Positions 35,185-45,072 are shown, numbered from the stretch's first letter. The stretch: DNA of 64,000 bases from Leeuwenhoekiella sp044542075 (GCF_044542075.1 NZ_JBITTU010000007.1:124001-188000); one strand, 5' to 3'. Numbers and translations: made by a program. The notes: generated by a model not told the origin, from the sequence alone.

Positions 35185-35886
35185 CTACTTCTTTTTTCTC
35201 AACATTCTCAAAGTGGGTGAGCTTATATACCATAATATAAAGCCGCTTAAAACAGTTACTAAGCCTAAAATGGAGAAGGCTCTAAGTAGCCAGTTATTTA
35301 TATTATCTCTACCTTCATAATCCATTGTATGGGTCATCCATAAAAAGTCAAACCAGCGCCAATTGCGGTGTCGTACCGTTTGAAATGCACCATCTGAAAT
35401 TGATACGTACGCTTTAATTGTCTCATCACCTGCATAACTTATAACATACGCCGGAAGTAATTTCTCTCTATACTCGTGATGCTTATCAACTTGATCTATT
35501 TTTTCAACTCCAGAAACTTTAAGCTCTGGTAACATCCTAGTTGATGCAATTTTTAGTGCTTCCGCTTCAGAAATCTCACCCTTTAGCACTCCTGTCTTAG
35601 CATTGTAAAGTAGGTTGCGATTTATCCAGTAATAGGGCTCACCATTTATTTCGCGTAGCGCAAGCGTTTCTATTTTTAAGGTAGAATCTAATGCAGATGG
35701 ACTCACCAAACCCTGAAATGCAACCGGCTGTTGATCTTGCTTAAAGTGATCTCCGTGAATCTCGTCAAGGTCTGTCCAACTAAAATACAAGCCACTTACC
35801 GTCCAAAATATAAATTGAACCCCAATGAACAGCCCTAAATACCTATGGGTTTTTCTAATTTTTTTTCTGATTCTAATTTTACTCAT
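35185..35886 (-). CDS. PepSY-domain membrane protein
   Basis: 233 residues. A basic N-terminus leads into a first membrane helix (about 15-37, LGLFIGVQFIFWTVSGLYFSW), a periplasmic PepSY-like region with the LPAYVISYAGDE segment follows, and a second helix lies near 205-225. The HRYLGL start and the WLWMTH-like region recall PepSY_TM proteins, some of which act in iron or copper reduction at the membrane. It begins 3 bp after the CopA stop, so the genes are coupled. Exact role is inferred from context. Confidence 0.82.
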   Translation of the reverse strand: MSKIRIRKKIRKTHRYLGLFIGVQFIFWTVSGLYFSWTDLDEIHGDHFKQDQQPVAFQGLVSPSALDSTLKIETLALREINGEPYYWINRNLLYNAKTGVLKGEISEAEALKIASTRMLPELKVSGVEKIDQVDKHHEYREKLLPAYVISYAGDETIKAYVSISDGAFQTVRHRNWRWFDFLWMTHTMDYEGRDNINNWLLRAFSILGLVTVLSGFILWYISSPTLRMLRKKK

Positions 35887-35889
35887 TTT

Positions 35890-38616
35890 TTAGTCTAATG
35901 ATTTATTCCGTAAACGTAATGCATTTGCAATTACAGATACCGAACTAAAACTCATTGCCAATGCAGCAATCATAGGAGATAATAAAATTCCAAAAACCGG
36001 ATACAATACTCCTGCAGCAACCGGCACACCTATAGAATTATATATCAAGGCAAAAAACAGGTTCTGCTTAATGTTTTTCATCACAGCATCACTTAGATTT
36101 CTGGCTTTTACAATACCATGCAAATCCCCTTTAACTAAAGTTATTGCAGCACTTTCTATCGCAACATCTGTTCCTGTACCCATCGCAATACCAACATTAC
36201 TTTGTGCCAGAGCCGGTGCATCATTAATACCATCACCCGCCATCGCTACTTTTTTACCTTCATTTTGCAAGCGTTCTACTTCACTTAATTTATCCTGCGG
36301 AAGCATTCCTGCTTTAAAATCGGTTAGATTGAGTTCTTCTGCTACTGCACGAGCTGTATCTTCATTATCGCCGGTAAGCATCACAACTGCTATTCCCTTT
36401 TCTTTAAGAATTTCTATCGCATTTTTACTTGTTTCCTTTATTTTATCAGAAATAACGATATAACCTACCGCCTTTTGATCTACTGAAAGAAAAGATACAG
36501 TTTTGCCTTTTTTCTGTGCTTCCGTAGCTTGTTGCATCAACCCTTCCGGGATAGTGGCATCTGCTTCCTGCATCATTTTTAAATTTCCTAAAGCAAGAGT
36601 CTTACCATTTAGATTTCCTGTTACTCCCTTTCCTGTTACCGAATTAAAATTTTCGGCTTTCCCCGATGGTACATTTTGCTCTTTAGCATAACGAACAGTC
36701 GCTTCTGCTAATGGATGCTCACTCAATGTATTTAAGGAGACTATGTATTCTAAAACCTGATTCTCATCAAAGCCTTCAGAAGAACCAATGGCTTCTACAG
36801 ATGGTTTTCCCTCGGTTATTGTTCCTGTTTTGTCAATAATAAGCACATCAATTTTATCCATTTTCTCGAGTGCTTCGGCATTTTTAATCAATACCCCATT
36901 TTGCGCGCCTTTACCCACACCTACCATTAAAGACATGGGCGTCGCTAAACCTAAAGCACAGGGGCAAGCTATAATAAGCACTGCGATAGCATTTACCAGC
37001 GCGTAAACATAAACCGGCTCAGGGCCAAAAATCGCCCAAATTATAAAAGTAATAATCGAAATACCAACAACTACCGGCACAAAATATCCCGAAATTTTAT
37101 CTGCCAATTTTTGAATAGGAGCTTGACTGCGACTCGCCTTGTTGACCATTTCTATAATTTGCGAAAGCAAGGTCTCTCCGCCTATTTTTTCGGCTTTCAT
37201 TAAAAAGGTCTGTTTCCCATTTATGGTACCACTGCTCACTTTATCGCCGGTCGTTTTACTAACCGGAATAGGTTCACCGGTAATCATCGACTCATCTACC
37301 GAAGTTTCTCCTTCGGTAATTACCCCATCAACCGGAATTCTCGCTCCCGGCTTAACTCTCAAAACATCAGCTTTCTCAATTGTATCTATTTTAACTTCCT
37401 GCTCTTCCCCATCAACCACTTTTATAGCTTTATTAGGTGCCAATTTCAAAAGTTCTTTAACTGCAGAATTAGTTTTGCTGTGTGCTCGCGCTTCAAGCAC
37501 CTGTCCCATTAAAACCAGCGTTAAAATTACCGTTGCCGCTTCAAAATAGACGTGTACAGTACCGGACTCTGTTTTAAATTGTGGTGGGAAAAAATTTGGG
37601 AATAGCATTCCAAAAACGCTAAAAACCCAGGCTACACTTGCTCCTATACCTATTAAGGTAAACATATTGAGATTCCAGGTTTTTATAGAACGCCAGGCCC
37701 GTTCAAAAAACATCCAGGTAGCGTAAAAAACCACAGGTATAGATAGTGCAAACTGAACCCAGTTCCAGTACTTAAGCGGTATCAAATCATATAAAGGGTT
37801 GTTGCTGATCATCTCACTCATCGCAATGAGAAATACCGGCAGGGTAAAACCTAATGCAATCCAGAATTTGTGCAATAGTTTTTTATAGGTCTTTTCTTCC
37901 GCCGAAAGATCGGGTTCTACAGGAACTAGATCCATACCGCAAATGGGGCAACTACCAGGTTCGTCTTCGACTATCTCAGGATGCATAGGGCAGGTGTATT
38001 GCGTGCTGGTTACTGCATTCGCAGATTGCTCTTCTACAAGATCCATCCCACAAACAGGACAATCGCCCGGCTTATCGTAGGTTTTATCTCCCTCACAATG
38101 CATAGGACAGTAAAAGGTCCCGGTTCCATTAGTATTTAAGGTCTTTTTCGCTTTTTGCGAATGTTTATCAGGCTTAACTCCGGGCTTAAGAATTTCATAA
38201 CTACCATCATCTTCTGCCAGTGCCTTTTGAAAGGTCGTAATAGAAATGTGCTGTTCCATCTCAATTACGGCTTCGGCTTTTGCCAAATCAACGCTCGCGT
38301 TTTTAACGCCTTTCACATTAGAAAGTGTTTGCTCCACGTGTGTGCGACATCCGTTACATGTCATTCCGGTAATAGTATACGTATGCGTTATTGCCTTGTG
38401 CCTTTTTAGTTCTTCAATACCATAAAGACCACCGTCTGCTTCCAGCACCTCTTGAAATTTTTTAAGTTCAATATGCCTTTCCATCTCGATTACAGCTTCT
38501 GCATCAGCGAGGTCAACACTTACACCTATCACACCCTCTACCTTAGACAGAGTTTGCTCTACGTGATTGCGGCAACCCTTGCATGTCATTCCTGTAACTG
38601 TATAGATATGTGTCAT
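35890..38616 (-). CDS. copA: Copper-translocating P-type ATPase CopA
   Basis: 908 residues, longer than a standard CopA because of four N-terminal metal modules: two HMA domains (GMTCKGC with Cys12/Cys15; GMTCNGC with Cys87/Cys90) and two heavy-metal-binding repeats (CPMH near 170-191 and CPMH near 209-227, each with CPxCGMDLV). The P1B ATPase core follows with the CPC transport motif (551-553), phosphorylation site DKTGT (Asp595), SEHPLAEA and GDGINDAPAL. It pumps Cu(I) or Ag(I) out of the cytoplasm. Followed by PepSY, DUF305 and the adaptor. Confidence 0.96.
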   Translation of the reverse strand: MTHIYTVTGMTCKGCRNHVEQTLSKVEGVIGVSVDLADAEAVIEMERHIELKKFQEVLEADGGLYGIEELKRHKAITHTYTITGMTCNGCRTHVEQTLSNVKGVKNASVDLAKAEAVIEMEQHISITTFQKALAEDDGSYEILKPGVKPDKHSQKAKKTLNTNGTGTFYCPMHCEGDKTYDKPGDCPVCGMDLVEEQSANAVTSTQYTCPMHPEIVEDEPGSCPICGMDLVPVEPDLSAEEKTYKKLLHKFWIALGFTLPVFLIAMSEMISNNPLYDLIPLKYWNWVQFALSIPVVFYATWMFFERAWRSIKTWNLNMFTLIGIGASVAWVFSVFGMLFPNFFPPQFKTESGTVHVYFEAATVILTLVLMGQVLEARAHSKTNSAVKELLKLAPNKAIKVVDGEEQEVKIDTIEKADVLRVKPGARIPVDGVITEGETSVDESMITGEPIPVSKTTGDKVSSGTINGKQTFLMKAEKIGGETLLSQIIEMVNKASRSQAPIQKLADKISGYFVPVVVGISIITFIIWAIFGPEPVYVYALVNAIAVLIIACPCALGLATPMSLMVGVGKGAQNGVLIKNAEALEKMDKIDVLIIDKTGTITEGKPSVEAIGSSEGFDENQVLEYIVSLNTLSEHPLAEATVRYAKEQNVPSGKAENFNSVTGKGVTGNLNGKTLALGNLKMMQEADATIPEGLMQQATEAQKKGKTVSFLSVDQKAVGYIVISDKIKETSKNAIEILKEKGIAVVMLTGDNEDTARAVAEELNLTDFKAGMLPQDKLSEVERLQNEGKKVAMAGDGINDAPALAQSNVGIAMGTGTDVAIESAAITLVKGDLHGIVKARNLSDAVMKNIKQNLFFALIYNSIGVPVAAGVLYPVFGILLSPMIAALAMSFSSVSVIANALRLRNKSLD

Positions 38617-38710
38617 TTCTTAATAATTTGAAATTACAAATTGGTTTTTAAAAGTACTGGGCTAGAGGATATAGCGATAAATTAAACAACCGGTTTATTC
38701 TTCAATTAAA

Positions 38711-39322
38711 TTACTTAGTAATGGTTGCCGTAACCGTACCACAGTTCAACATTTTATCACCATAATACGGATTTTTAATTGCCGACTCATTTGATAACCA
38801 GTCTGCTCCTTTACCGTTTAGTGCCATAGGGCAATGTTGTTTGTAAAGTGTTCCTGCATTAATATTCTTCTTAAAATAGGATTGAACAGCATTTGAAAAT
38901 TGAGAAAAAGCTTTACGCTGTATCTCTAAATCTTCTGTTGTAGCCATTGCTTCTGCAGCAGTTTTTAGTTTGATATTATTTTCACCAAATATCATTGCTA
39001 AGTTTGCTGCTTCCTGTTTTACTTTTTCAGAATCTGATGCTATGAGCGACAAACGTACTGCATTGTAAGAAGCCCACACTCCTTTTGAAGTGTCGTCTTT
39101 AAAAGATAAAATAGCTTTATCTATTCTCATTTCTGATGATTTTGAAGTGGATTCTATAGTCTTAGTACCCTCATCATTTTGTACGGTATTCATCATTTGC
39201 TCGTCTCGAGTTACCACTTCTTCAGAAGATTCTTCCTCATTATCGTTTTTCTTATCATTCCCGCAAGCGCCTAGTGTTAGGGTTATAGCGGCAATACCCA
39301 TAAATTTTACTGTATTTTTCAT
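38711..39322 (-). CDS. DUF3347 lipoprotein
   Basis: 203 residues with lipobox LGAC (Cys20), then an acidic, low-complexity linker (about 25-45) and a DUF3347 domain ending HCPMALNGKGADWLSN, PYYGDKMLNCG. The same domain is fused to the C-terminus of the CusB-like adaptor in this operon, with a near-identical NPYY(G/S)DxMxxCG ending. The conserved Cys-Pro-Met and Met-x-x-Cys residues could bind Cu(I). It lies between TolC-like and CopA genes. A periplasmic copper carrier is an inference. Confidence 0.85.
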   Translation of the reverse strand: MKNTVKFMGIAAITLTLGACGNDKKNDNEEESSEEVVTRDEQMMNTVQNDEGTKTIESTSKSSEMRIDKAILSFKDDTSKGVWASYNAVRLSLIASDSEKVKQEAANLAMIFGENNIKLKTAAEAMATTEDLEIQRKAFSQFSNAVQSYFKKNINAGTLYKQHCPMALNGKGADWLSNESAIKNPYYGDKMLNCGTVTATITK

Positions 39323-39335
39323 TGTATCTTTGTTT

Positions 39336-40580
39336 TTAAAATGTAATTAAATAATTGATTAATGCTGTTTGCTCATAATAGCGCTGTACTGCATTTATTT
39401 GATTTTGATTGAATTGTAATTGCAATTCTTGTATATCTAGAATTTCATTAAAATCTATCGTTCCGGTTTCATAATTTTTAAGCAATATTTCTTCAGCATC
39501 ACGAGCCTGTTCTAAATTCTTTATTTCTTTAGTATAATTTATACGCGCGGTATTTCTATTCTTTAAAGCCTCTGCAAAAAGACTTTTCAACATATTTAAC
39601 TGTTGGTTTTTTTGAGCGCTCAATTCTTCCTGCTTAAGTTCATTCTGTCGGGAAACCGATTTGTATTTTGAATTAAAAATAGGCACCGAAACCGAAATCA
39701 TAGGCATAACAACATCCTTTCCGTTGTCTATTATATTCATATCTGTACGTTCAGAAACCGGTATATAATCAAGTCCCACCCCCAGTTTTGGTGCTGCATC
39801 TTTTCTATTTACTAATTCAGACTGCGTAATGCTCTCATAAAGTTTGTCGTATTGCAAAACTTCTGGATTTTGAGAAATCTCTTCAATGGAAACTTCTATA
39901 TCTCGTTGCGGCATTACTAAACTATCTACTAGGTAAACCGGTGTCGTCTCGCTAACATTTAAAACGCTGTTAAATTGAATTTTCGCAGCTTTCAAATCTT
40001 CTTCTAAAGCCTCTAGCTGAGCAATCAAATCATTTTGTCGTATTTGTATTTTTAAGAAATCTACCGCCGATGCTTTTCCTACTTCAACTGAGTTTAAAGC
40101 TAACTCTTCATAACTCTTAAGCAGCATTAAACTTTCTTTTAAGACCGCAGCACTTGCCTTAATGCGGTACAACTCATAATAGCTCTGGGCAACTTCAAGA
40201 CGTAACTTTCGCTTTGCAATAGTATACTCAACATAGGTCGCTTCTGTTAGTGCATCCTGGTAATTTACTCGGGCGTTAATACTACCAAACCAGGGCAACA
40301 TCTGCTTAACTGAAAACCGGGCGCGCTGTGCTCCCACCCGAGTTTCCGGAGTGCTCACAAAATAGCCTGCCGCAAACTCTGTATCTGGCAAACTTTTTAC
40401 TTCATTAGATTTTTCCTGGGCAATAGAATACCGTACTTCATAAGCCTTTAAATCAGCATTGTTCGTTTCTGCCTGTTCAATATATCCTGCCAGATCCTGT
40501 GCTTCCATTTTAAATAAAGCCAGAATAGCGCACAACATAGCGACTAAAGTGCGGTGGCAATATGTTTGTTTATTTTTCAT
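39336..40580 (-). CDS. TolC-family outer-membrane efflux protein (CusC-like)
   Basis: 414 residues with a signal peptide ending near KMEAQ. Two long helical repeats are visible: LAGYIEQAETNNADLKAYE, and the second starting near IEEISQNPEVLQYDKL; DFLKIQIRQNDL and DFNEILDIQELQLQFNQ are the matching coiled segments. It forms the outer-membrane exit duct for the CusA pump encoded just upstream (98-bp gap). The DUF3347 lipoprotein follows 13 bp downstream. Confidence 0.92.
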   Translation of the reverse strand: MKNKQTYCHRTLVAMLCAILALFKMEAQDLAGYIEQAETNNADLKAYEVRYSIAQEKSNEVKSLPDTEFAAGYFVSTPETRVGAQRARFSVKQMLPWFGSINARVNYQDALTEATYVEYTIAKRKLRLEVAQSYYELYRIKASAAVLKESLMLLKSYEELALNSVEVGKASAVDFLKIQIRQNDLIAQLEALEEDLKAAKIQFNSVLNVSETTPVYLVDSLVMPQRDIEVSIEEISQNPEVLQYDKLYESITQSELVNRKDAAPKLGVGLDYIPVSERTDMNIIDNGKDVVMPMISVSVPIFNSKYKSVSRQNELKQEELSAQKNQQLNMLKSLFAEALKNRNTARINYTKEIKNLEQARDAEEILLKNYETGTIDFNEILDIQELQLQFNQNQINAVQRYYEQTALINYLITF

Positions 40581-40678
40581 TTCTACACGTATTATTTATA
40601 ATCCAGACTTGCTTCGACTGTGTGACAGGCTTCAACAGGTTGAGTTTTACTTCCTTAAACTGACTAATCTTCATGCTA

Positions 40679-43600
40679 TTAACTATTGACCCTTAATTTC
40701 CTAAATTCTCGTTCCTTTTTCCAACTGTACAATACCGGTACAATGAAATAGGAAGTCACATCTATAATCATCCCACCAAAAACAGGTATCGCCATAGGTA
40801 TCATAATATCACTACCGCGCCCCGTTGAAGTAAGCACCGGTAATAAAGCGAGTATTGTGGTTACCGTAGTCATTAAGCAAGGTCGTATACGTTTAGTGGC
40901 TGCTTCTAGTGTAGCATTGCGAATACCTTTTAGATCTTCTGGAGTCTCCTTGTTAAAAGTCTGGGTTAAATAAGTCGCCATAACCACACCATCATCTGTA
41001 GCAATACCAAATAACGCAATAAAACCAACCCAAACCGCAACACTTAAATTCACCGTTTTTATATTGAATAAATCCCTTAAATTTTCTCCAAAAAAACGAA
41101 AGTTCAAAAACCAATCCTGCCCATATAACCAAAGCATAATAAAGCCTCCGGCGAAAGCAACTGCGATTCCTGTAAAAACCATCAATGAGGTGGTTACAGA
41201 TTTAAACTGAAAGTAAAGAATGAGAAAAATAATTATTAACGCCATCGGAATAACTACAGAAAGTGTTTTCTCTGCGCGCAATTGATTTTCATAAGTGCCG
41301 GTGAACTTGTAACTAATGCCTTGAGGAACCAATAACTCACCCGAATCTATTTTTGATTGAACCAGTAACTGTGCGTTCTCAACTACATCAACTTCGGCAA
41401 AGCCATCTAGTTTATCAAAAAGTACATAACCTACCAGAAATGTGTCTTCACTCTTAATCACCTGCGGTCCCTGCTGATATCTAATTTTAACAAGTTCACC
41501 CAAGGGTACGGGAGCCCCATTACTCACGGGAACATAGATTTTATTGAGATCATCTGGATTTTCACGTAATTCTCTGGGATAACGTACGCGCACCATATAG
41601 CGCTCTCTGCCTTCTACTGTCTGTGTTATAGGCATGCCGCCTACGGCAACCTCTAGAACTTGTTGTACATCTTGAATAGAAATGCCGTAACGCGCCAATT
41701 GCTCGCGTTGAATATCTATAAGCAAATAAGGCTTACCTACGATACGATCTGCAAAAACCGCCTCGCTTTTAACGCCTTCTGTATCTTTTAAAATAGATTC
41801 AAGCTGTAACCCAAAAGCTTCAATTTCCTGTAAATTATCTCCTTTCACTTTAATACCCATAGGTGCCCGCATCCCGGTTTGTAACATAACAAGCCGTGTT
41901 TCTATAGGTTGAAGTTTTGGCGCAGATGTAATGCCAGGCAGTTTTGAAACACGTGCAATCTCATTCCAGATATCGTCTGGTGAATTTATTTCTGGTCTCC
42001 AGTTTCGGTAATATTCGCCAGAATCATCAGCAATTAATTTTTCTGAGGTAACTGGAAAAAAATGCTCGACTGCGTTCAAGCTGACATCATTTTGAGAAGC
42101 TGAATTTAAATTGGGATTATAAGTAATCCCCCCATTTTTTAAAATAAAATAGCCGTTTTCGTCCACGCGGTAGCGTTGCTTTTTTCCTTCACTATTCAGC
42201 ATATATTCGGGTTTATACTGAATGATATTTTCATACATAGACAAGGGTGCGGGGTCTAGTGCAGACTCAGTACGTCCTGCTTTTCCAACAACCGTTTCAA
42301 TTTCAGGAATACTTGCAACAGCCATATCTAATTGCTGTAAAACCCGTTTATTTTCTTCGACACCGGCGTGTGGCAAGGATGTAGGCATTAATAAAAAAGT
42401 TCCTTCATTTAAAGAAGGCATAAATTCTTTACCGGTATTAGAAAGAATAAAACCACCACAAATTAAAACCGTAGCCGGAATCATTAAAAACAGCAGCCTG
42501 TTTGCTAAAGCCCATCTCAAAATACGCTCGTAGAAGTGTTTGACCAGCCAGAATGCACCAAAGAACAGTATAAAAATAAGCGATACAAAAAATAGATTGA
42601 TTAGAATGCTTCGGTTAAAACCTAAAGGACGCCAATAGGTTGCTAATAAATATACAATGGCGATGATTGCCAGTATCATTTCCGCTTGCGGTAAACCATG
42701 TAGTGGTAATTTTTTATACCTGCGCAGTAATGCGAGCGTTCCAAAAGCGATTAAAATTAAACCCAGCCAATAGCCAAACCCTACAGCAACACCTCCTAAA
42801 ATGATGAGTATCATCTGTGTTCCTAGAGCGGCGGTTTTTTTAATTTTCTTTCTACGGAAAATCAAGGCTGCAAAAGGAGGAATCAAAAATAATGCGATAA
42901 CCAGCGAAGCCGTTAAAGCCGCTGTCTTTGTAAATGCCAGTGGCCAGAATAATTTTCCTTCTGCACCTATCAAGGTAAACACCGGAATAAAACTAATTAT
43001 CGTTGTGAGAACAGCAGTTACAATGGCTCCCGAAACTTCTGCAGTTGCATTGTAGATAACCGTATTAAGCGGTAGGCGATCTCCGGTTTCTGCATTAGAC
43101 GCATCGAGATGCCGAATCATATTTTCGGTGAGAATTACACCTACATCTACCATCGTACCTATGGCTATTGCGATTCCTGATAGCGCCACAATATTAGCAT
43201 CTACATTAAAAAGTTTCATCGCTATAAATACCATCAACACTGCCACGGGCAACAGACCAGAAATAAGCACCGAAGCTCTTAAATTAAAAAGCATCACAAT
43301 GATAACCAGAATGGTGATGAGAATTTCCATCGTTAACGCTTCATCAAGCGTATTTAAGGTTTCCTTAATAAGTACCGTACGGTCATAAAAAGGAACAATA
43401 GTGAGTTGCGATCTAGTGCCATCTGCTAAGACTTTACTAGGTAAACCACCACTTATTTCGCTTATTTTATCTTTTACGTTAGTAATAACTTCCATAGGGT
43501 TAGCCCCATAGCGCGCCACCACAACTCCACCTACAACCTCTGCTCCTTCTTTATCTAGAATACCACGTCTTGGTGCCGGCCCAAGACTAACTTTTGCGAT

Positions 43601-44434
43601 ATCTTTTACTCGTATAGCTGTGTAGTCTTTTGAAGAAACTACAGCATTCTCGATATCTGAAATAGACTTTACGTAGCCTAAACCCCTTACCAGATATTCG
43701 GCCTTATTAATTTCTAAGGTCTGTGCTCCAATCTCCTGATTACTCTCTTTTACAGCGTTTACTAATGTCTCAAGACCTAAGCCATATTGCCTTAGCAGTT
43801 CAGGGTTTACGTCTATTTGATATTCTTGTACATAACCCCCTATAGATGCTACCTCAGAAACTCCACCCGCGGCAGCAAGACCATATTTTACATAATAATC
43901 CTGTATGCTTCTTAATTCTTGTAGATCCCAACCACCAGTTACATTACCGTCAGGATCACGACCTTCTAAAGTGTACCAGTATATTTGACCAAGGCCTGTT
44001 GCATCTGGGCCTAGTGTGGGATTTACACCATCAGGTAATAATGTAGCCGGTAACGAATTTAATTTTTCAAGAATGCGACTGCGACTCCAATAGAATTCTA
44101 TGTCTTCTTCAAAAATGATATAGATACTTGAAAAACCAAACATAGACGAACTACGAATCGTTTTTACCCCCGGAATACCTAGTAACGCAGAAGTAAGCGG
44201 ATAACTTATCTGATCTTCTATATCCTGAGGAGAACGCCCCTGCCACTTTGTGAAGACAATTTGTTGGTTCTCGCCAATATCTGGAATGGCATCAACTGCC
44301 ACAGGATTTGAGGGTATTAAGCCCGTATCCCAATTAAAAGGTGCCGTCGAAATTCCACAACCTATAAAGATTGCAAGAATCAAAAACGCGACAAGCTTGT
44401 TTTCTATAAAAAATTTGATGCTTTTATTGAGCAT
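40679..44434 (-). CDS. cusA: CusA-like heavy-metal RND efflux pump
   Basis: 1251 residues, about 200 more than E. coli CusA. An extra segment of some 100 residues with about four hydrophobic helices is inserted after the first membrane half (530-635), and a further insert lies in the porter domain (about 745-815). The three methionines that relay Cu(I)/Ag(I) in CusA align here: LLMPTS (Met683), APLSM (Met733) and RLVML (Met850), and GTMVDVGVILTEN carries the proton-relay aspartate. Substrate Cu(I)/Ag(I) is thus likely. A dyad lies 32 bp upstream of the start. Confidence 0.94.
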   Translation of the reverse strand: MLNKSIKFFIENKLVAFLILAIFIGCGISTAPFNWDTGLIPSNPVAVDAIPDIGENQQIVFTKWQGRSPQDIEDQISYPLTSALLGIPGVKTIRSSSMFGFSSIYIIFEEDIEFYWSRSRILEKLNSLPATLLPDGVNPTLGPDATGLGQIYWYTLEGRDPDGNVTGGWDLQELRSIQDYYVKYGLAAAGGVSEVASIGGYVQEYQIDVNPELLRQYGLGLETLVNAVKESNQEIGAQTLEINKAEYLVRGLGYVKSISDIENAVVSSKDYTAIRVKDIAKVSLGPAPRRGILDKEGAEVVGGVVVARYGANPMEVITNVKDKISEISGGLPSKVLADGTRSQLTIVPFYDRTVLIKETLNTLDEALTMEILITILVIIVMLFNLRASVLISGLLPVAVLMVFIAMKLFNVDANIVALSGIAIAIGTMVDVGVILTENMIRHLDASNAETGDRLPLNTVIYNATAEVSGAIVTAVLTTIISFIPVFTLIGAEGKLFWPLAFTKTAALTASLVIALFLIPPFAALIFRRKKIKKTAALGTQMILIILGGVAVGFGYWLGLILIAFGTLALLRRYKKLPLHGLPQAEMILAIIAIVYLLATYWRPLGFNRSILINLFFVSLIFILFFGAFWLVKHFYERILRWALANRLLFLMIPATVLICGGFILSNTGKEFMPSLNEGTFLLMPTSLPHAGVEENKRVLQQLDMAVASIPEIETVVGKAGRTESALDPAPLSMYENIIQYKPEYMLNSEGKKQRYRVDENGYFILKNGGITYNPNLNSASQNDVSLNAVEHFFPVTSEKLIADDSGEYYRNWRPEINSPDDIWNEIARVSKLPGITSAPKLQPIETRLVMLQTGMRAPMGIKVKGDNLQEIEAFGLQLESILKDTEGVKSEAVFADRIVGKPYLLIDIQREQLARYGISIQDVQQVLEVAVGGMPITQTVEGRERYMVRVRYPRELRENPDDLNKIYVPVSNGAPVPLGELVKIRYQQGPQVIKSEDTFLVGYVLFDKLDGFAEVDVVENAQLLVQSKIDSGELLVPQGISYKFTGTYENQLRAEKTLSVVIPMALIIIFLILYFQFKSVTTSLMVFTGIAVAFAGGFIMLWLYGQDWFLNFRFFGENLRDLFNIKTVNLSVAVWVGFIALFGIATDDGVVMATYLTQTFNKETPEDLKGIRNATLEAATKRIRPCLMTTVTTILALLPVLTSTGRGSDIMIPMAIPVFGGMIIDVTSYFIVPVLYSWKKEREFRKLRVNS

Positions 44435-44465
44435 AAGAAATTAGTATTGAGATGGGAATTCTGAA

Positions 44466-44484
44466 TTTCAACAACTAGTTGAAA
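44466..44484. promoter_or_regulatory. Inverted repeat upstream of the copper-efflux operon
   Basis: TTTCAAC (44466-44472) and GTTGAAA (44478-44484) are perfect 7-base arms around AACTA, 32 bp upstream of the cusA-like ATG and after the HYC_CC_PP gene. Position suits an operator of a metal-responsive regulator, but no regulator gene is nearby. Confidence 0.5.
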
Positions 44485-44555
44485 CGCACTAAATTCTTCC
44501 GCAACTGCGAAAAATTAAATAGAACATGCAAGAACATATTCTTCTCAATAAACTA

Positions 44556-44981
44556 TCAAATGATAAAAACCTGATCGAGCGTCTGTGTATCTCGTATCAA
44601 AGTGGGCGGGGAATATGCCGTATAAGAAGTAGTATCTAAAGTTTCTAAATTAAATAAAGAAACGTAACTGTATAAAAATGTAACCGCAATAAATTGATGT
44701 TCTAAATCTAAAGGATGAAAAACCGGTTTTAGATCATCCTGAGCTTCAGCACTTATGGTTTTATCTGAGCAGCACGATTGTGTACTAATTATAGTGTCGC
44801 AAGAACCGGCCATTTTATTATCCTGCTTTACCTCCATACCACAGGATTTGGCATGATTGGTAAGTGAGTAATCTACAAGCGTATCGCCGCAATAATGCAT
44901 ATTCACAGTAAATGACATTGTAGTACACAATACTACAAATGCCATTAGAACAGCCATTATTTGGTTAAAAACTTGTTTCAT
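44556..44981 (-). CDS. HYC_CC_PP family protein (metal-locus small protein)
   Basis: 141 residues from the ATG at 44981; the frame opens to 45032 but the signal-like helix MKQVFNQIMAVLMAFVVLCTTMSFT starts at 44981. It has the family signature His-Tyr-Cys (MHYCGDTLVDYSL), CGMEV, a Cys-Cys pair (QSCCSD) and Pro-Pro near the C-terminus (YSPPTLI). Such proteins occur at heads of Bacteroidota Cu/Ag efflux operons and may bind metal in the periplasm. It lies 122 bp before the CusA-like gene on the same strand. Confidence 0.85.
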   Translation of the reverse strand: MKQVFNQIMAVLMAFVVLCTTMSFTVNMHYCGDTLVDYSLTNHAKSCGMEVKQDNKMAGSCDTIISTQSCCSDKTISAEAQDDLKPVFHPLDLEHQFIAVTFLYSYVSLFNLETLDTTSYTAYSPPTLIRDTQTLDQVFII

Positions 44982-44988
44982 AATACTG

Positions 44989-44996
44989 CAAAGATA
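44989..44996 (-). promoter_or_regulatory. Possible -7 element of the copper cluster
   Basis: TATCTTTG on the minus strand fits TAnnTTTG, with CAAA (TTTG on the minus strand) at 45012-45015 after a 15-base spacer. It ends only 8 bp before the ATG, implying a nearly leaderless mRNA, so it may be fortuitous. Confidence 0.35.
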
Positions 44997-45017
44997 CACA
45001 AATTCAGATTGCAAATA

Positions 45018-45050
45018 AAAAGCCTGCAACATTCAATTTACAGGCTTCTA
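45018..45050 (-). terminator. Terminator after the NADP-dependent oxidoreductase
   Basis: AAGCCTG (45020-45026) and CAGGCTT (45041-45047) pair across a 14-base loop; on the minus strand the hairpin is followed by TTTTATTT. It separates this gene from the copper cluster. Confidence 0.75.
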
Positions 45051-45072
45051 TTTATAAAATCTAAAATAATCT

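Noticed and set aside
35890..38616. Plus-strand frames opposite CopA (for example 36071-36463 and 37139-37549)
   Set aside because: Shadow frames of a well-conserved P-type ATPase; products are low-complexity Ser/Leu/Pro strings.
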